DNA of 64,000 bases from Termitomyces sp. T153 (taxonomy: Eukaryota > Basidiomycota > Agaricomycetes > Agaricales > Lyophyllaceae), in NCBI GenBank assembly GCA_018296165.2, contig JACKQL020000032.1, forward strand, positions 372,001-436,000, in the 5' to 3' direction. Below the pieces are notes generated by a model. It did not search any database. It was given only the letters and a program-made list of their open reading frames with translations, and was not told the DNA's origin. A program made the position numbers and the translations under genes. Position 1 is the first letter of the stretch. The number at the start of each line of letters is the position of its first letter. Shown here piece after piece: positions 1 through 12,100 of the stretch.

Positions 1-170
1 TCATAGAAGCCCCCAGAGGGAGCAGTGGTGTATTGCGAGGGCGGCGCCGCATATGCCGGTGAAGACGTCGCAGCATATGTGGGTGAAGACGTCGCAGCAG
101 CGTAAGGAGCAGGTGACAGAGCGCGCACGGCAGAAGCAAGGACGACAAGACCAACGATGATTGACTTCAT
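1..170 (-). CDS. N-terminus of a small secreted Ala/Ser/Pro-rich protein (partial)
   Basis: Reading leftwards from the ATG at 170 the frame stays open to the window edge (56 codons plus 2 bases). Residues 1-17 form a classical signal peptide (MKSIIVGLVVLASAVRA). The mature part is low in complexity and holds two copies of a Tyr-Ala-Ala-Thr-Ser-Ser-Pro unit before a Pro/Ser/Gly-rich stretch. This architecture suggests an extracellular or cell-wall-associated protein. No catalytic domain is visible, the C-terminus is outside the window, and the family is not recognised. A longer overlapping ORF that starts at 276 in another frame has no such signal and is probably a shadow. Confidence 0.5.
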   Translation of the reverse strand, partial: MKSIIVGLVVLASAVRALSPAPYAAATSSPTYAATSSPAYAAPPSQYTTAPSGGFY

Positions 171-633
171 GATGTTTATTGAAAGAGAGTGGGCTGCGAG
201 GTGCTAGAATAGAATCGTCGAAGTACAGTCGAAGAACGGAGCGGTCTACGCTGGTGAACACGGCACTGAGCGACAAGCGCTGAAAGTCATTGCATGATCA
301 ACGTGAGCAACGGGAAGAGGGGCCATAGTACATGGACTCACCGGTTCAAAAAAACAATAAAAGAACGAAAGGAAGAGGGCGAAAGGAAACGAAAAAGGGT
401 CAAGGGAAGATCAGTCAAGGAGTTGATACTTATTGGCCCAGAACATCGTTACCCCAGCAACCATTGAACTGTTCGACGTTCATCAGTCAATGCAGATGTC
501 TCGGTGTGATACGTATAATCACTGGCATGATGCTGTATATGATGGGTCGTCACTTGTGCAACAGACGTACTCCTGGTTCCGAATAATCTTTCGCCGATTG
601 GCCCATCTACTACAAACATCTTTTAATCTATAT
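171..633. other. Intergenic, no gene seen
   Basis: About 460 bp between the secreted-protein start and the carrier stop codon. It must hold the promoter of the leftmost gene and the 3' end of the carrier gene. Short ORFs here lack splice-consistent extensions or recognisable domains. Confidence 0.5.
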
Positions 634-3600
634 CTATTTTTCCCGGCCGAGTTGGGCGGACAGTCGCGGCGAAGATAGCGACAACGGCACACCAGATGCA
701 GCCACCTTCCGTCCAAAGTCTCCATGGACATCCAGCAAAATCCTGAGTGCATTGCGCGCACGAATCTTAGAAAGATCGTCCGGCCGCGATGTGAGTGCAG
801 TCTCCACCTTTCGTGGTTTGTCTTCCCATGGATACTTGGGTTTCAGAGTCAGCGCCGCATTTGCCAAGCCAACACAAAACTTACAGGCAACTAGATAACG
901 GGATCACAATGTGACTTGGAATCAGCAGCACAGCAATATCAAAAAGGGGGCTTACGTAGGTCTTTAGCGTTTCATACCCTATACAATCTGTCAGAAAAAG
1001 ATCGTTCCTCGGTTCAGTTGTCTCCACTCACCAAGAAGAGTGAATCCGAACTGCGGGCTGCTTCTTACTATACGGGCAGGACCACCTTTGAACAATGCAC
1101 GGAAGCCCTCTTCTTTGTCTATGATGTCAAGGTAAGATAAAAGGAATGATGTTGATCGAGTGAGCTCACAAATCTTGATGAAAGCATCCCGCAGCCCTTT
1201 GTAGTTAGTCTGGCCTTGTCGGGCTTCCACTTGCAGCCTAGTCTTTACAACGTCTGTCAGATGTAAGTATGTTTCAATATAGCTATTTGATTAATTATGA
1301 CCTGCTGGCGTCGTAAAATATGCGGCAGGCATTCCTCTGAACCCGTCGAATCGCATCAGAAGATGTCATCAATAGATATAACAGGTAAACGTACGCGATG
1401 CCAGCTGCAGCCAGGGTCTCAAAGAAGGACAATTGCTTTCCATTATAACCCTCCTGGAACAGATCTTTCTTCAAGTGCCAATACGCAGGGAAGTAGATGG
1501 CAGAAAACGGAATGTCGCGGAGTAAACAAGCACTTGCACCCTTGTAGAGGCCAAAGACACCCAATTGACGAATGATGTGGATAGCTCCCTTTGGCACCGC
1601 ACCCTCCGCCTTCGCTGCCTCACCTTGAATCTGAAGACGAATTTTTCTAGGTTTGAAAAATAAGATAGAGTTTGTATCCAAAATTAGAGATATCCGTACA
1701 CGATCTCCAGAGGATTAGTGAACACCTTGACGTTGTCGTGAACTTCCAGATCCGCCATAATAGGAATGATTAGATGCTTTGCTTACCACCTGACAGCCTC
1801 CTGCCGTTCCGCCAGCCACAAGTTCCCAATACAGTTTGATACGTCCGGTTTCTGGATCTGTCGCCCTTCCTCGAATGAGGTCGTTCACAGTCAGTTTGAT
1901 CGCTTTCTCCGGAGCAACGCCCTTTCTTTAAGTATTAGGCAGGAAAAAACCGAATGATCAAAATACATACAACTAGTTGAGGGCCCAAGCCGCGATAGAA
2001 TCCGAGGAAACCTTCGTTACGGAAAATCTTACGGGCACAGTCTAGACTATTCTTGTACAGAAGTTGACCAACGACGGTGCTTCGCTGGTTTTGCATCCTG
2101 GAATTCTTCTCTCAGTGCTGAATACATATCTCAAAGAAGAGCAGCTTACCGAGTCTGTTGAAAATAATATTCATTTCAGTTGAACATCACAGCTGATTAA
2201 ATATGGTTCATAATACCTTAACTGGGACGAAATATCAGCAGCAAAACAACGCAGGAAAAAATAGAACACTAACCCATGTCAATAGGATAAACGATCGTGG
2301 CACCAAAGGCACCAGCAAAACCTGGCATACAATAATTAGCGTCAAGAAAATGGTACCTCCAGATCTTTACATACCACCGAGTACGAAATTGTAGCTTGAA
2401 GCGAGGACACTTGAAAGCAAGGACTTGGAAGTATTCACTTGAAATTCCGCGTCTTCGTGTGGCGCTCGCCACCGTGGATCCAGAAATTGAGCAAAGTCAA
2501 TCAAAGCCAACCGCGAGTTGGCAACACCTCGGCTAGCGAAGTGGAATATTATAGACGCCTCCATCGGGGTAAACAGAGAGTAACGTGAACTTGATGAGGC
2601 ATGATTCAAGAAATCAGACTGGTCTATCCGCCCATCTTTGCTTTTTGCGGTTGCTTCACGGATGATCCTATATCGAATAAGAGAAATCTTGACGTCAGAA
2701 AGAAGTCATTGACCGACCGTTCTACCATATCCATCTCTATAGGTGACTTAGCGTTCAATGCTGCCGATGAAAATGAGAACAACCTACCTCTAACAACATT
2801 ATGGAAAGCAACAACTTCCGAGTATGATATACGTTGTCCAGGGGTCAATGTACATAGAGTGGGTAATCGTTCAATGACAGCTTGTGAAAGCTTGTGCCCA
2901 GCAATTTCCTTCGAAAAAAAAGATAGTTCATCAGAAGGGCTCATAATTTTAACACTTGACTCACCAAGATGATATGTTTGAATTGATCAGGACGAATGAA
3001 ACCGTCCTGGTCGGCATCTAAATACTTAAAAGCTTGACGAAGGCGCTCTCCTTGAAGGCCCTTCATTAGCTGTGTAAATTCATTATCTAGTCCGTGATGT
3101 TAGTATTGAGAGTGAAGAAATAAGATAGACTTTCGATTTACATCCTAAAACATGCGTTCCGTTCTTTTTACCAAGGTATAATTTTACCCAGTCACTAGTC
3201 TCTATCAGCTACTATTAGTCTAAGGCCAGTAGTAATACTCACCAGTCAAAGTCGAAAGGTATAGCATCGGGCCCGACATTGGCGGTAAACACGTTCTTGA
3301 ATTCGTTAAAGGTGATGTATCCATCGTGATCGCTGCATGAAGATGAAAAAAGCTCTCTTCAAGTTTGCTTCAAATTGAACGTACACGTCAAAGTACTGGA
3401 AGGCCATCCAATAGTCGGCGTCTGGACGCTTCAGAAGAGTCTCAAACACCGTGAAGTCGTCCCATGATACCAAGCCGCGTCTCGAAGCGTCGGCTACACG
3501 AAAGAGGAGAGCAAACTGGGCGCGACCAATCTTCGTCAGGTCCCCCGACGGTGCAATAGCGTTCACAAAACTCTCAGGATCCAAGTACCTTCACACAAGC

Positions 3601-3831
3601 AGGTCAGTCAAGGAAGGAAGATGCCAGCATGGCATGTGACTGCAGCCTCCAGAACATGTCGAAAGCTCACTTTTCGCCATCAATGACCTTGGCGTTTGCA
3701 TCGAAGATCCTCCTCCAGCGTGCAAGCTCTCGCTCCGGGACATCCAGGGCCGTACGAACGGTTTTTAAGGCAGAACGGGTCAAGGATGAACCTCGTTCGG
3801 AATCACCGTCAACATTGGGGAGGGGTGCCAT
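634..3831 (-). CDS. AGC1: Mitochondrial aspartate/glutamate carrier with EF-hand domain (AGC1/aralar type)
   Basis: Inner-membrane carrier that exchanges aspartate for glutamate plus a proton and feeds the malate-aspartate shuttle. The gene is broken by many short introns and encodes roughly 690 residues, the aralar length. The start at 3831 reads [14 protein letters not shown]. The N-terminal half is an EF-hand calcium-sensor region (for example [13 protein letters not shown] near 3000 and [11 protein letters not shown] near 3330). The C-terminal half is a three-repeat carrier domain with Px(D/E)xx(K/R) signatures (YPIDM near 2290, [10 protein letters not shown] near 1240) and carrier motifs such as [20 protein letters not shown] near 1500. 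The stop is TAG at 634-636. It is read in the same direction as TRM5, about 300 bp downstream of it. Exon borders were inferred by eye and some may be off by a few codons. Confidence 0.88.
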
Positions 3832-4134
3832 GATTAGTCTAGTTCTCTAAAGGCGGATATGTACGAAGAAGAATGTAGGGTATAGCAAGCGAAAGAACGG
3901 CCGTTGATGCCGAACGAACGTTGGGTACCGCTTTTTTTGCTTTGGGTGCTAATACACACTAAGTTTTACAAGACCCTTAGTTGGCAATCGCTGATCGAGT
4001 TTCAGGAAAAATTGTATGTAACAATTTTCACCTAATAAGTATAGCAGATAATTTTATTCAGAAATCAGTTCGGATCACACGGATTAATCGTCGGCGACTC
4101 GGAACCCTCAGAACTCCGATAAAATTTGAACTCA
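3832..4134. other. Gap between TRM5 stop and carrier start
   Basis: About 300 bp that must contain the TRM5 3' end and the promoter of the carrier gene, both on the minus strand. It is AT-rich around 3940-4060. No clear TATA box was found and no small gene is supported. Confidence 0.4.
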
Positions 4135-5962
4135 TCACACGGAAGCGAGCGCCACCTTGGACGGCAACCGAAAGCTAATACAGTACATCTCCTTGTGAGG
4201 CGCGACAGAACGCACCCAGTGCAAATAAAAGTCAGCCGTAAGCGATGCACCCAATCTTCTCTCTACTCTCTGCAACAAATACAAACATTAGCGCGAAGGA
4301 AAACCGGGAATCGATACGTCCGCACCTTCCTGATGTCAACTTCAGCTTTCTTCGGGTCCAATTCCCGAGTGAAGCAATGACAGTGAATCATTGGCATCAC
4401 GTCGTATATCTCACGCAGTCCAGGAACCTCATCCGACACCAATATTCCGCGGAATGCATCTAGGAAAGTGATCGCAATGTCTGGTAGATTCATCACAACG
4501 TGGGATATCCGCCGACGAGGTGGAGCATCTGTCACAGTGGGAGGCTCATACAGACCAGCTTTCTTGATCCGTCGTTCCTGCGTCTTCGACAATCGTGGAC
4601 CACGCAGGGCTGGGAAAGGATCTTCAAAAGACCGGCGGAACACGGAACGTATAAAATCTCGTCCATCTTCACAGGAGACACGAACGAAGGGATCGACCTA
4701 TTATTAACATTAGTGTAGTTTAAGCTAAGTGGCCCGGCTTACCCCATTCTTCTCGACGTTGATCTTGAGATATTTTGTGCTGTTAGGATTGAGGTCATTC
4801 GCGAAAACCGCGCAGCCTCTTTTGGCCGATGGCACTGCAAATGGGCCGACACCCGCAAAGACATCCGCTACTACATCATCAGGATTGAAAAGCTGGACCA
4901 AACGCGCGTGTTCGGTGTGCAGCCGCGAATTCCAATATACCTCTCTAAAATCAAAGGTAAAAGTGCAGTCTGATTCGCTCTACGAGGGCAGAGTGAAAGT
5001 TATAGAATTCCGAGTGGCCAAGGAAAAATAGACTTACATGTTCCACGACAAAGTCAGGTTCCCCGGCTATTAGGTCCATTTCGAAGAAGCGGAAGACGGA
5101 GTGGATGCTGTCCAGCTTGTTGACAACGGTCCGAATCGCCTTGTTTTTCTGAGGAGAGTTGATTGTATAACTTGGACGGATTCACGAAACTCACATCAAG
5201 GATAATCTGACCAATCAACTTTCGGTATGAAAGATAATCGTCAGTGAGGTTAACATGGGCTATACACGTTTATAAGGATGGTGAGAGGATACAATCAGAC
5301 CAAGAACTCACCGATATGGCCGGTTATTGCAAACCCACTAGGAGCTCCGTTTTTAAGGTGCCTCGGCATTACAGCACGAATGATCTCCTCTGAATATATG
5401 GGCAAAAAAGTTTTCAAAATGTCAAGTAACTCACCTGCTGTCCAGTGATCATAGTCAAGGGTCATCGTATAGGGCACAAGTTCGTTCGATCCTGTTTGAG
5501 TTTCAAGGAAGTTGACAACCTTCTCGGGCACTTCGGCTGTCTTACATAGTCCATAAAACATGTCAGCGTACGAAAAAAGAAAGTCATACTTTTGGTAGCA
5601 GCTTTGAGCAAAACAAGACGATGACTTTGTGGATTTTGCGGATCAACGTCGACACTGTGCACTTTCGGAATATCTAAAAGCGATCTGGGCAGGTGTCGGA
5701 AATGTCAGTGAGAGATTCGGAGGGAGGCGCACCCTTTCATCTCAGGAGCCCTCAAGATAGTTGAGATTTTTGAGACAGGAGCTCGGACCGCAAGAATGTC
5801 GAACGACTTGGTGAAAGCTTTGCGGTCGAAGACTGTAATTGTGGGAACGTCTGTCCAATCGGGTGGTGTCAAGTCCAATGTTAATTTTCGAGACATGACG
5901 CGTGGTGGGTGTATTCGGAGAGCTCGTAGGGTGTTACGTGAGTGCTGGATGAAACAGGTCAT
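4135..5962 (-). CDS. TRM5: tRNA (guanine37-N1)-methyltransferase TRM5
   Basis: Class I SAM-dependent methyltransferase that makes m1G37 in tRNAs and protects the reading frame in cytosol and mitochondria. Segments in order: an N-terminal D1-like region ([19 protein letters not shown]), the [11 protein letters not shown] and [13 protein letters not shown] blocks near 5290-5460, the SAM-binding [19 protein letters not shown] near 4830, and the active-site NLPD motif ([19 protein letters not shown]) near 4480. The last exon, after an intron whose acceptor is a CAG near 4275, gives [17 protein letters not shown] and stops at TGA 4135-4137, which completes the family C-terminus. Two in-frame ATGs exist, at 5962 and at 5896. 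The 22 residues between them are rich in Arg, His and Ser, like a mitochondrial presequence, so both starts may be used. It is transcribed divergently from the TatD-like gene at 6071. Confidence 0.9.
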
Positions 5963-6070
5963 AAACTTGAACTTTTTGACGATCGACAGTCCTCTCAAAA
6001 TGATATGGCTTGTTTGACTTGAAATGAGTCGGCAAACACACATACTCTTCAAGTTCTCTTCTTGAGCATC
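5963..6070. promoter_or_regulatory. Short divergent promoter, TRM5 / TatD-like gene
   Basis: Only 108 bp separate the upstream TRM5 ATG from the TatD-like ATG at 6071, so both transcription starts must fall in or very near this stretch. No TATA box is obvious. An in-frame TRM5 extension up to 6052 is possible but would use up nearly the whole gap. Confidence 0.5.
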
Positions 6071-7167
6071 ATGTCAGAACTTCCCCCTCGGAGTGTCTTA
6101 GAACATATCGTAGACGTACATTGCCATCCAACAGATGCACCTCATATCTCTGCAGAGTCAATCGAACGTCTTCCCATCTCCATTTGCGCCATGTCTTCCA
6201 TGGAGTCCGACCAACGACGTGTCCGCGAACTCGCACTTGCAAATCCAACCAAGGTCGTCCCATGCTTTGGTTAGCGCTCGGTTGTTCTGTGGGAACACCT
6301 ACGCTAAAATCCAGCCACGCAGGCTACCATCCATGGTTCTCACACCGCATCTCCATCTCTCCGACATCAAAAGATGATCACTACCGAAGTCTTTTTCTGA
6401 ATTCTCCTTTACCTCCAGAACGGAACATTATGGCATTTCAACAATTGCTCCCTTTGTTACCAGACCCAGTTACTCTTACCGATATTCTATCGGAGCTACG
6501 TCGTAACCTTGAGGCGTTCCCAGAGGCTATGCTCGGGGAAGTTGGACTAGATCGTGTTTTCCGTGTGCCTTATGATTACTACGCAGAACGGCGCCATCTG
6601 ACGCCTTTCGTGGTGCCCTTGGATCATCAGTTGATCATCCTAGAAGCACAAATTGACCTCGCGGTCGAGCTCAGTCGGAATATCAGTCTTCACAGCGTGA
6701 AATCTCAGCTTGGGACCGTAGATCTCTTGGATAAAATGAAAGCTAAGCATGGAGACAAGTGGTTACGGATCAACCTCGATCTGCACAGTTGTGGTGTTAG
6801 TCCGCAGACGTGGCGAGATATCGAGGCATGACGCTATACCTACGCAGATTTTATCTTGCTCATCTAGTTCTCTCTCTAGAGAAAGCACAATAACGTGTTT
6901 ATGTCGCTTTCGACAGTTATCAATAGCCGTTCACTGAATCACAGGGCTCTAATCGCAGCTTGCTCATCAGATCGTATCCTCGCTGAGTCCGACTTCAATG
7001 ATATTAACAGTTGTGCTCAAAGGACCTGGGATATCATAAAGACGATTGCCGAGGTGAAAGGCTGGCCATTGGAGATGGAATGGAGTCAAGATGTAGAAGA
7101 GTGGGGTACTGTCAGGAGATTGGAAAGGAATTGGCTGACATTCAAGACAAGTAGAAGTTTACTATGA
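6071..7167 (+). CDS. TatD-family metal-dependent hydrolase (Scn1/Cut9-interacting type)
   Basis: Predicted TIM-barrel amidohydrolase-fold nuclease or hydrolase. Visible metal-site elements are the N-terminal HxH (VDVHCHPTD), the glutamate in MLGEVGLDRVF near 6530, the histidines in ISLHSVKSQLG and LHSCGVS, and the late aspartate in ILAESDFN near 6980. Exon 1 runs from 6071 to about 6270 and ends ...VVPCFG. An intron of about 57 bp follows and the next exon opens YHPWFSHR. The last intron (6826-6879) appears to start with GC rather than GT: the exon ends ...TWRDIE and phase 0 is kept into RKHNNVFMSLS. The stop is TGA at 7165-7167. The length of about 320 residues fits fungal Scn1-like proteins. 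It converges on GOS1 with a gap of about 50 bp. Family assignment is strong; substrate is unknown. Confidence 0.82.
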
Positions 7168-7219
7168 AGTTCTCTGGTGGAATACATCACATCTGGAATA
7201 TGGGTTCTAACTGCTACAA

Positions 7220-8145
7220 CTAGCTCCACACATAGGTCAAGATAATGACAATACACACTCCAATAATTACACCCAAAATGATATGATCTCGACGCCGACG
7301 AGACTTGATCAATCCAATAACATTGTTGATTCCGGGCATGGTACCTGCATCCTTCTTAATAGATGATGGATAGTACACAGGTGAGACTCACTCAGTACAT
7401 CCATCATACGATTGTTAATTCCAGCTAAAGATGCACGTTGTCGAGCAAACTCTGAGCGTGTTTCGTAAGCTTGGCTAGAAATTAGACAAAATCAATATTG
7501 CGGAAAAAGTAATCGTGGAGATACCATACTCGAGCACATCGTCTGTCATTCGATGCGAGCTCTCGATTCTCCCCCGTTCTGCAAGTAGTGCATCTGCAGT
7601 CGAAGATTTATACGCACTGTGCAGGGTGTGTCAGATTTGGCGGTAGCAGCCGCTGAGAACAGCATATACTCGATGTCGTTTCGTACCCCATTAAGTAGAT
7701 TAGCTTGGTCAAGAGCACTCTTCACGCTTGCCTTGAATATGCTGAGTATTGAGATACTGCTGATGTCAAGTGGTTGTACCTTTGTTCGTTTGAGTTCGCG
7801 AGCATTGTCCTGGAATACCTCTCGGTGTCTTTGAATAGCTCTGAGCATGGACTGTGAAAGTAGTTCCGGAGTATTAGAAATCGTTGCGAGACGTTCGTTC
7901 GTCTCTTCTTGCTACAAAGGAGATAAGAAGAGACGCTACAACCAAGCGAGACTTATACCTGCCTTCTCCAAAAGATCGTCAAGTTCAGCTTCAAGGTCCC
8001 TCCATCGTTCACCAGAACCGTTGGCCTCAAGATCTCCGTGAGCGCGGGATAGGGAAGCAGAGAGTTGGGAGTATGAAGTGAGCTTGGTGTCGAAAAGATT
8101 CTCGAGCGTCCTGCACTGTCGATGGAGCTGTTCGTAGTCACTCAT
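7220..8145 (-). CDS. GOS1: Golgi SNARE GOS1 (GS28-type Qb-SNARE)
   Basis: Qb-SNARE for ER-Golgi and intra-Golgi fusion. The start at 8145 reads MSDYEQLHRQCRTLENLFDT, the usual Gos1 opening. A long helical N-terminal region follows (LSRAHGDLEANGSGERWRDL; MLRAIQRHREVFQDNARELK). The SNARE motif is spread over the last exons (ESSHRMTDDVLE, ETRSEFARQRASLAGINNRM). The C-terminal tail anchor reads HIILGVIIGVCIVILTYVW just before the stop at 7220-7222. The length of about 230 residues fits the family, with several introns of 50-60 bp. Its start lies about 115 bp from the plus-strand gene at 8260, so the two probably share a promoter region. Confidence 0.88.
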
Positions 8146-8230
8146 TGCGTGTCCGTTCCTCGGCAATCTCCGATGCGTGTACATAAGTCGTTCTTGACGT
8201 CACCGTGACATATCTCTCCATTTGCAGTCG

Positions 8231-8239
8231 TATAAAAAG
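8231..8239 (+). promoter_or_regulatory. TATA box of the NTF2-like gene
   Basis: TATAAAAAG at 8231-8239 on the plus strand. It lies only 11 and 21 bp before the ATGs at 8250 and 8260. A start site 30 or more bp downstream would skip both and leave the in-frame ATG at 8320 as the first in-frame codon. Confidence 0.45.
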
Positions 8240-8259
8240 CTAGCTCAGCATGGCTGATT

Positions 8260-9067
8260 ATGACCATTGCAATTGGCCCCCGCTCTCTAGGTCTTCTCGT
8301 ATTTTACAACGCACGTAGAATGTATTCCTCGGTCAATGCCACTGGCCTTTCCCCCGCCGAGTCTAAGGCCCTCAAGGAGCGGCCTATCCAGTCCCATGAG
8401 CAGAAGATCGTTCGCGCTTTAAAGGAGGTAAGTCGCCGACATATCACAAGTAACGCATACATATCATCCACTTCAAAGATGTACTCTTGCTCGCCTAAGG
8501 AGGTAATCTTTTTTCGATACATCAATACCGGACTGCACCTTATCTTCTACAGGACACGTTTCAAATATATACCCCAGATGCTGTATTTCATGATCCTGTT
8601 GGAATAGCCGAAGGGCCCGAGTCAATTCGTGCTCAGTTTGTTGGTCTAACAAAGGTGACTTTCCCCACTAATTGAAGTAATTTGTGTACTTACATCTCAG
8701 CAAAAGATATTTCCTCGCGCAGACATTCCAAAATTTCGTCTTCTTGAAAATCCTCCGAACCTTGCCAAGAATACCATACTCATCGACCAGGATGTGGCCT
8801 ACTTTCGAGATACCAAAGCCTCATCTCCGACCAAAGTTTGTCTAATTTGCCTTGGGAGGTTTCATTTTCACTAATTTTTTCTAGATCTTGAACTCGCTCC
8901 TCGCAATCAAGCTCAATGATTCAAACCTGGTTACGAGTCATGAGGAGCAGTGGAATCACGAAAAGAGTTCTACAGGCGAAGACGGATTTCTCGGATTCCT
9001 CAATGAACATCGCAAACGTTTGACAGCAAAACTGACCGATGCCATCGTTGGAAAGTCGAAGGTCTAG
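8260..9067 (+). CDS. NTF2/SnoaL-like conserved hypothetical protein
   Basis: Five exons joined in phase: ATG 8260 to ...RALKE; a micro-exon MYSCSPKE near 8480; DTFQIYTPDAVFHDPVGIAE...FVGLTK; QKIFPRADIPKFRLLE...SSPTK; and ILNSLLAIKLNDSNLV to the TAG at 9065-9067. It gives about 200-220 residues. The block TFQIYTPDAVFHDPVG, with IRAQF after it, resembles the core of NTF2-like folds, in which a small cone-shaped domain binds a ligand or partner. The C-terminal part (EEQWNHEKSSTGEDGFLGFL) is compatible with this. No catalytic role can be assigned. The start could be 8260 or 8320, given the TATA position. It converges on the Sro7-like gene with a 50-bp gap. Confidence 0.68.
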
Positions 9068-9117
9068 AAGTACTATAGTATATCTGTACAACTCTAGTCT
9101 GCAATAGCCTATTCAAA

Positions 9118-12100
9118 TCATAATCCAAACCATGACTTTGCCGTGTACTGGGTAGCCAGGCGCTTTGCTTGACTCGCCATATTTCTGCTTTCCTCTCCAA
9201 GTGCGTTAAAACGTTCTTCTAGATCATTGAGAACCTGCCTACAAGCGTCCCAGTCAATGTCATTCGATTACTATAGGTAAAAGTTACTTACCCGCGTTCG
9301 CTCAACGCAGATGTAATGCGATTATATAGATTGGCCTGTGTTGCTGTTGCCGTCGCGGCAACTTCAGACGCGCTCGCTGAAAGATCAGCTACAATGGAGA
9401 GGTTACGCAATGTGGACTGTTCTGACTCGAGTATGGGTCGGTTCGGGCCACCCACTGTATACCATCGCTTAAATGGCAAGCAGAAGATGCAAAAAATCGA
9501 GGACGTACAAAGTTCATCCAACTGCGCACCGCTCATTGACTGTTTGAACGGAAGCCACGATCCGACTTGCTGGAACATCGATGCTGGTCCCAGTGACACA
9601 GGCTGTGGTGCAGGTGGAACGACAGGTTTTGTGCATCCAAGATCTATATCGGGAAGATCATACGCCCGTCGAATGTCAAAGAAAGTGCCATAGGTAGCTT
9701 GATCCATCGTCCCGGACGTGGGATGGGGGTTCCATGCTACAAAATCGCCTGACTCATCTACAGAAAGAGAGCTGATTATGTATCAAAATCGATGCAACCC
9801 TGTTTCAAGGACAATCACCCACGAGGATGGTAGGGCTGGAATTTTAAATGTCATAATATGTTCCAGTTGAGGCAGAGAATACACAAGAGCATCTTGTCTG
9901 TTTGTCGTCACCACAAGAACACGAGATCCTAGTACATTGATGAGCATTCAGACAAATAGGAAGCTGCAAGACCAACCTAGCTTTTTAACTATCTGCGCTG
10001 CAAGCACTTCGCCAACCTTATGGCTCCATTCTATTTTCCCAATTCTCTCTCCATTGATGTTCGCAAAGCACCGAGCACCCTTCGCGCCGACCATTATCAA
10101 GATAGATGGTGCTCTCGGCTCGCCAGAAGTAGCTCGGGCGAGATGGATGTGGTTGGCTGGCAATTGAGTTCCTGTCTTGCTATCAAAAACAAAAGTACCA
10201 CGGGGTAAGGCGTGTTGAACACCGCCATCCGCTGTTATTGGTCCTTGACAGCTCCATGGACTGGCGAAAGAGTCTGATCGGACAAGAGTATAGATCAGAT
10301 AAGCCCCAGATATCCTCGTCACAACAAGGCGGACCTGAGGTTCAGGATCTGATGGAGGAAGATGTAGAATGGTTCATTTTGGCAACTGATAATTTCCTTA
10401 CCTTTGTTAAGCTGGCTGATGCACCAAACCATCGAGGCCACTCTTTCGGAATCGGAATGGGCGGGAATACGACCTGCGACATGCTTGCCTCTAACACTTT
10501 TGGTTGCTAAATACCGCACAATTATCTCTGGACCACGCATGTTAATAATGAATAAGGCGTTAGAATATGCGACGGCAAGGAAACCTGATATGCCAGGTGA
10601 GCGTCGCATCTGCGAAAAAGCCTTGAAAAGGCTCCGTACCGATGTCGGATATCGCACAAGCCTCCGTGGGGCCAAGCTCGGGGGAAAGCATGAGATAAGG
10701 CGAAAAACTCCGGTAGCTGGGAATGTGTTCCAATATGATGAGCTCCTTGTCGCGGGAAGCTCTCTGTGTCCCGGATTTTCGAGGACCAGAAAGTTGATAC
10801 AGAATTATCTCTCCTGTAGTCAAAACCACAGTCGTCTCAAGTGCCTCGGTTGCGAAATACACCGAATTGATGCGAGTATACTCCAGGAGTTCTGGTGACG
10901 TTCGACTGCTCACGGACGAATCTAGAAGTACGGGCCGCAAGTCTATTGTGAGATCGAAGAATGTATTGGGAAAGTTGGTCTGCAAAGGAGTTGGACGTTG
11001 GGCGACGAGAAGTTGGGCGCTCAGATCCTCGAAACATATAGATAGATCTCGGTGCCATGTTATAAGAACGCGATGAGGTTGAAACTAGACAAACTGTTTG
11101 CAAAGAAATAATTGAACGCATTGCGGAACATACTTTAGCGAGTTTGAGATCATTCGCTTTGAACTCGTCAGCCCAGGCTTGCCCACCATTCAACGACAAT
11201 TTCAAGCCATCTTCGACCTTTCCGGCCGCCAAGGTTTGATAAGTCTCTCGTTCTAATTTCAGCAACTGGCCACATAGAATACCAGACTTTCCATGAAACA
11301 GTGCAGCCGGAATCAGGAGTCGTTGATGGTCATTGTTTTCCTCCAAATCCTTCAATGTATGTGCCAAATCATCGGCAAGAACACTCAGTGGATCTAGATC
11401 TACTGTAGCTGTCACAGCTGGTGTGGGACGCTCAGGAATAGGAATATCATGAGAGAATACCGAGGGTGGATATTGGAATGCTTCAACTGTTCGGGTGGTC
11501 CCTTCTCCTTCTGTTAGTAAAAGGATAGCAATGGGATCAAAAGTGCCGGCATAGTGAGGGTTATTGCGAGGTATCAGTAGATAGTCTTGTATCACACCCT
11601 GCGCAAAATAGAAATAAGAGTCGAGGACATCAAGAGAATTCCGCATTGCTTGACGCATGACAGGATGGAGGCCTGACTGGCCAGAATTAGGAGATGTTGA
11701 TGCTGGTGGCTCCGACGGGTTGAAAGCCGAAAATTGAATGATCGTAAGACCGGGTGCTTCTCCTAGAGTGAGACCACCGAGTATAGCAAGAGTGGTTTTT
11801 CCACCTCTAGGGTCTGACGAATTTGGAAAACCACTCCAAGAAAGTTTAAAAATAGGCTCTCGCTCAAGTGCTGATGTAGGTTTGCCCACGTTTTGTCGGT
11901 TTATTTGTTCGTCTAGCCTGCTCTGGTCAACTAGATTTACGTCTAAGTCATCAAGCGTCCGGACAAGCAGAGGTTTGTCTTCATCATCGACTGCCCAGAA
12001 TGCCAGCGAGCCATCCGCATAGCCAACAGCGAAGAAGTGTCCGGCGGGATGTATAGTTAGTGCTGTTACTTCGGGTCTTCGATGCGTCAGGAGATCCTAG

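Noticed and set aside
332..678. Plus-strand ORFs of 81-84 codons
   Set aside because: They overlap each other in different frames and have no recognisable feature.
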